A stretch of DNA of 64,000 bases from Diaphorobacter caeni (GTDB lineage: Bacteria; Pseudomonadota; Gammaproteobacteria; Burkholderiales; Burkholderiaceae_C): NCBI RefSeq assembly GCF_015354245.1, contig NZ_JADKYZ010000008.1, forward strand, positions 124,001 through 188,000, given 5' to 3'. Positions 62,330-64,000 of this stretch are shown one piece after another. The notes beneath the pieces were generated by a model, which made no database searches, was not told where the DNA came from, and saw only the letters and a list, made by a program, of their open reading frames with translations. The translations under genes and the position numbers were made by a program. How positions within the stretch are numbered: the first letter of the stretch is position 1; each line of letters starts with the position of its first letter.

Positions 62330-62480
62330 TCCACGAAGCGCGCGGGGTCTCTGAATCCACTACCCCAACGACAAGACAGCCCCTCAGGCGAGGCGTTAAG
62401 CCGCAGACAGTACTCCCGTACGGCAAGGCTTCGACAACGACGCATGAGGGGCTGTATTGCCGCCTCAAAACGACCCAAAA
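62330..62480 (+). ncRNA. Putative structured 3'-UTR RNA element, copy 3 (inside the phosphonate-transport operon)
   Basis: Homologous to 58240-58420. Main helix ACAGCCCCTCA/TGAGGGGCTGT (62376-62386 with 62445-62455), inner helix AAGCC/GGCTT (62398-62402 with 62427-62431) replacing CACC/GGTG, and GTAC-TCCC-GTAC. Same CCCCAACGA left flank and a TCAAAACGACC right flank. The main helix begins 94 nt after the binding-protein stop; the ATPase gene starts 47 nt after the helix. The downstream hairpin of copies 1 and 2 is absent. Confidence 0.55.
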
Positions 62481-62501
62481 CACCCACACCCAAAACAAAA
62501 A

Positions 62502-63581
62502 ATGCTCCACATCGAAAACATCGTCAAAAGCTACAACGAAAGCACTGTGCTGCGCGGCATCGATCTGGACGTGGAGGCGGGTGAATTCGTAAGTCTGCTC
62601 GGCCCCTCGGGCTGCGGCAAGACCACGCTGCTGCGCATTCTCTGCGGCATCGAGCGCGCGGATCAAGGTCGCCTGCTCTTCAACGGCGACGACATCACCT
62701 GCTGGCCCGCTGCCCGACGCGGCTTCGGCGTGGTGTTCCAGAGCTATGCCCTCTTTCCCAATCTCACGGCCGCGCAGAACATCGCGTTCGGCCTCAAGGG
62801 ACAGCCCGCCGCAGCCGTGCGCGAACGGGTGGCCGAAATGCTGGCGCTCGTCGGCCTGTCGAATCAGGCGCAGCGCTATCCGGCGCAGCTCTCCGGTGGG
62901 CAGCAGCAGCGCATCGCCCTCGCCCGCGCACTCGCGCCCAAGCCGCGTCTGCTGCTGCTCGACGAGCCGCTGTCGGCCCTCGACGCCCAAGTGCGCGCCG
63001 AACTGCGCAGCGAGATCCGCGAGCTGCAGCGCAAGCTCGGCATCACCTGCATCATGGTCACGCACGATCAGGAAGAGGCACTGACCATGGCCGACCGCAT
63101 CGTGCTGATGCACCGCGGCCGCATCGAACAGGAGGGCTCGCCAGAGCAACTCTACGCGCAGCCGGTCAGCCACTTCGCCGCCGGTTTCGTGGGGCGCATG
63201 AACCTGCTGCCCGGCGTCGCACTCGACGAACGCCACGTGCAGATCGGCAGCTCGCAGGTGGTCTGCGTCAACCCGCTGTTCGGCGCGGGCGAGAACATCC
63301 TCGTCGGCGTGCGGCCGGAAAGCGTGGTGATCCATCCCGCGCATCCCACGGCGCTGAGCAATCTGTTTCGCGCCCGCGTGATGGAAACCTCCTTCCTCGG
63401 CCCGATGGTGCTGGTGCGGCTCCACAGCCCGTCGCTGGATTGCCATATCGAAGCGCAATGGCCGCTGCGCCACGGCAGCAGCTTGCCCGACTGGCTGCAG
63501 GGCGAGGTGCTGGTCGAGCTGCCCGCGACCGCACTGCAACCGCTGGCCGCGCCGGAGGCCCTGCAGCGCAAGGCCGCTTGA
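62502..63581 (+). CDS. 2-aminoethylphosphonate-type ABC transporter ATP-binding protein
   Basis: 359 residues. Walker A GPSGCGKTT, signature [15 protein letters not shown], Walker B LLLLDEPLSALD, H-loop VTHDQEEALTMADR, and a C-terminal TOBE-like regulatory domain (VGVRPESVVIHPAHP). Fits PhnT-type subunits. Start at MLHIENIVKSYN; the upstream extension falls in the structured repeat. The permease gene follows after 8 bp. Confidence 0.9.
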   Translation: MLHIENIVKSYNESTVLRGIDLDVEAGEFVSLLGPSGCGKTTLLRILCGIERADQGRLLFNGDDITCWPAARRGFGVVFQSYALFPNLTAAQNIAFGLKGQPAAAVRERVAEMLALVGLSNQAQRYPAQLSGGQQQRIALARALAPKPRLLLLDEPLSALDAQVRAELRSEIRELQRKLGITCIMVTHDQEEALTMADRIVLMHRGRIEQEGSPEQLYAQPVSHFAAGFVGRMNLLPGVALDERHVQIGSSQVVCVNPLFGAGENILVGVRPESVVIHPAHPTALSNLFRARVMETSFLGPMVLVRLHSPSLDCHIEAQWPLRHGSSLPDWLQGEVLVELPATALQPLAAPEALQRKAA

Positions 63582-63589
63582 GGAATCCC

Positions 63590-64000
63590 ATGAGCACGAG
63601 CACAAGCACCAGCCTCCCCATGTCCTCCGCCGCCCTGCCCCTGCCGATCCACGGCACGTCCGCTGCCCCAACCAGAAACCCCGCGCACGAACAGCGCCGC
63701 AGCCAACCTGCAGGCCCCGCTCAGGCGCCGCAGACATCATCCTTCAATTGGGAACGCGTCTGGCTCGGCGTGCTGGTGTTTGCGATGCTCGCCGTGCTGC
63801 TGCTCACCGTGGCGCTGCCCGTCGGCACACTGCTCGGCCACAGCTTCTGGAGCAGCGACGGAAAATTCAGCGGCCTCTCGCAATACATCGCCTATGCCCA
63901 AACGCCCGGCGTGGGGCGCTCGCTGCTCAACAGCCTCTGGCTCTCTGCCGCGAGCGCCAGCATCTGCGTGGCGGTGGCCTATGTCTATGCCTACGGCGTC
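63590..64000 (+). CDS. 2-aminoethylphosphonate-type ABC transporter permease, partial
   Basis: First 137 residues; continues past the right edge. A Ser/Thr/Pro-rich cytosolic leader of about 55 residues precedes the first membrane helix (WLGVLVFAMLAVLLLTVALPVG), then HSFWSSDGKFSGLSQYIAY and a second helix beginning SLWLSAASASI. Consistent with the double-length iron/AEP-type permeases (PhnU-type). AGGAATCCC precedes the ATG. Confidence 0.85.
   Translation, partial: MSTSTSTSLPMSSAALPLPIHGTSAAPTRNPAHEQRRSQPAGPAQAPQTSSFNWERVWLGVLVFAMLAVLLLTVALPVGTLLGHSFWSSDGKFSGLSQYIAYAQTPGVGRSLLNSLWLSAASASICVAVAYVYAYGV

Noticed and set aside
61200-63740. An 846-codon frame antisense to the phosphonate-type transporter
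   Set aside because: Spans two real genes and the structured repeat; shadow composition.

Overview
The window is a gene-dense, GC-rich bacterial chromosome segment with no rRNA, tRNA, prophage, complete IS or CRISPR array. Gene content (EtfBA with an acyl-CoA dehydrogenase, DmeR/DmeF-type metal export, ArgO/ArgP, a 2-aminoethylphosphonate-type ABC system with its LysR regulator, and an aryl-polyene cluster) points to a betaproteobacterium of the Burkholderiales, most probably Comamonadaceae. No marker gene here fixes the genus.

Layout. 1-6.9 kb: the 5' part of an aryl-polyene (APE) pigment operon on the minus strand: chain-length factor, PlsC acyltransferase, two acyl carrier proteins, a COG4648 membrane protein, a CoA/ACP ligase fused to a hotdog dehydratase, GT2 glycosyltransferase, LpxL-like acyltransferase and an MIO ammonia-lyase cut by the left edge. 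7.4-12.2 kb: a VOC protein, a secreted protein, a YbhB/AraC pair and a diguanylate cyclase. 12.4-19.4 kb: acyl-chain and flavin metabolism (nitronate monooxygenase-like, acyl-CoA dehydrogenase, EtfAB, enoyl-CoA hydratase) plus an MscS channel. 19.6-25.8 kb: an HDAC-fold deacetylase and a MoxR-DUF58-transglutaminase-MltB operon. 25.9-35.9 kb: a LivK-type binding protein, a DUF2242 lipoprotein, an Hsp20 with a sigma-32-like promoter, ArgE, a split MacAB-type export system with its outer-membrane factor, and WrbA. 36-43 kb: TsaD, a CBS protein, a DUF937 protein, DmeR/DmeF and a BaeSR-like two-component system. 43-49 kb: an RND tripartite pump. 49-56 kb: IspF/IspD, Mfd, a COG3235 membrane protein, a 44-residue DUF3149 protein and SerB. 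56-64 kb: MetQ, AzlCD, ArgO/ArgP and the aminoethylphosphonate-type transporter, which runs off the right edge.

The most unusual content is non-coding. Three copies (about 28.7, 58.3 and 62.4 kb) of a roughly 150-180 nt element share a conserved core, while their helix arms change sequence in a compensatory way. Each copy lies in sense orientation with its main helix 74-94 nt after a stop codon (argE, azlD, and the phosphonate-type binding protein). This is what a family of structured 3'-UTR RNAs would look like. A second family consists of 154-163 bp MITE-like hairpins at 12.3 and 50.5 kb that share an interior but carry different terminal inverted repeats; a solo terminal repeat lies at 19.6 kb.

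Many neighbouring genes overlap by 4 bp (ATGA) or a few more, so translational coupling is common. Several regulatory palindromes are visible: an RcnR/CsoR-type operator between dmeR and dmeF, an ArgP-type palindrome between argO and argP, a 16-bp palindrome before etfB, and a 17-bp palindrome before the RND operon.
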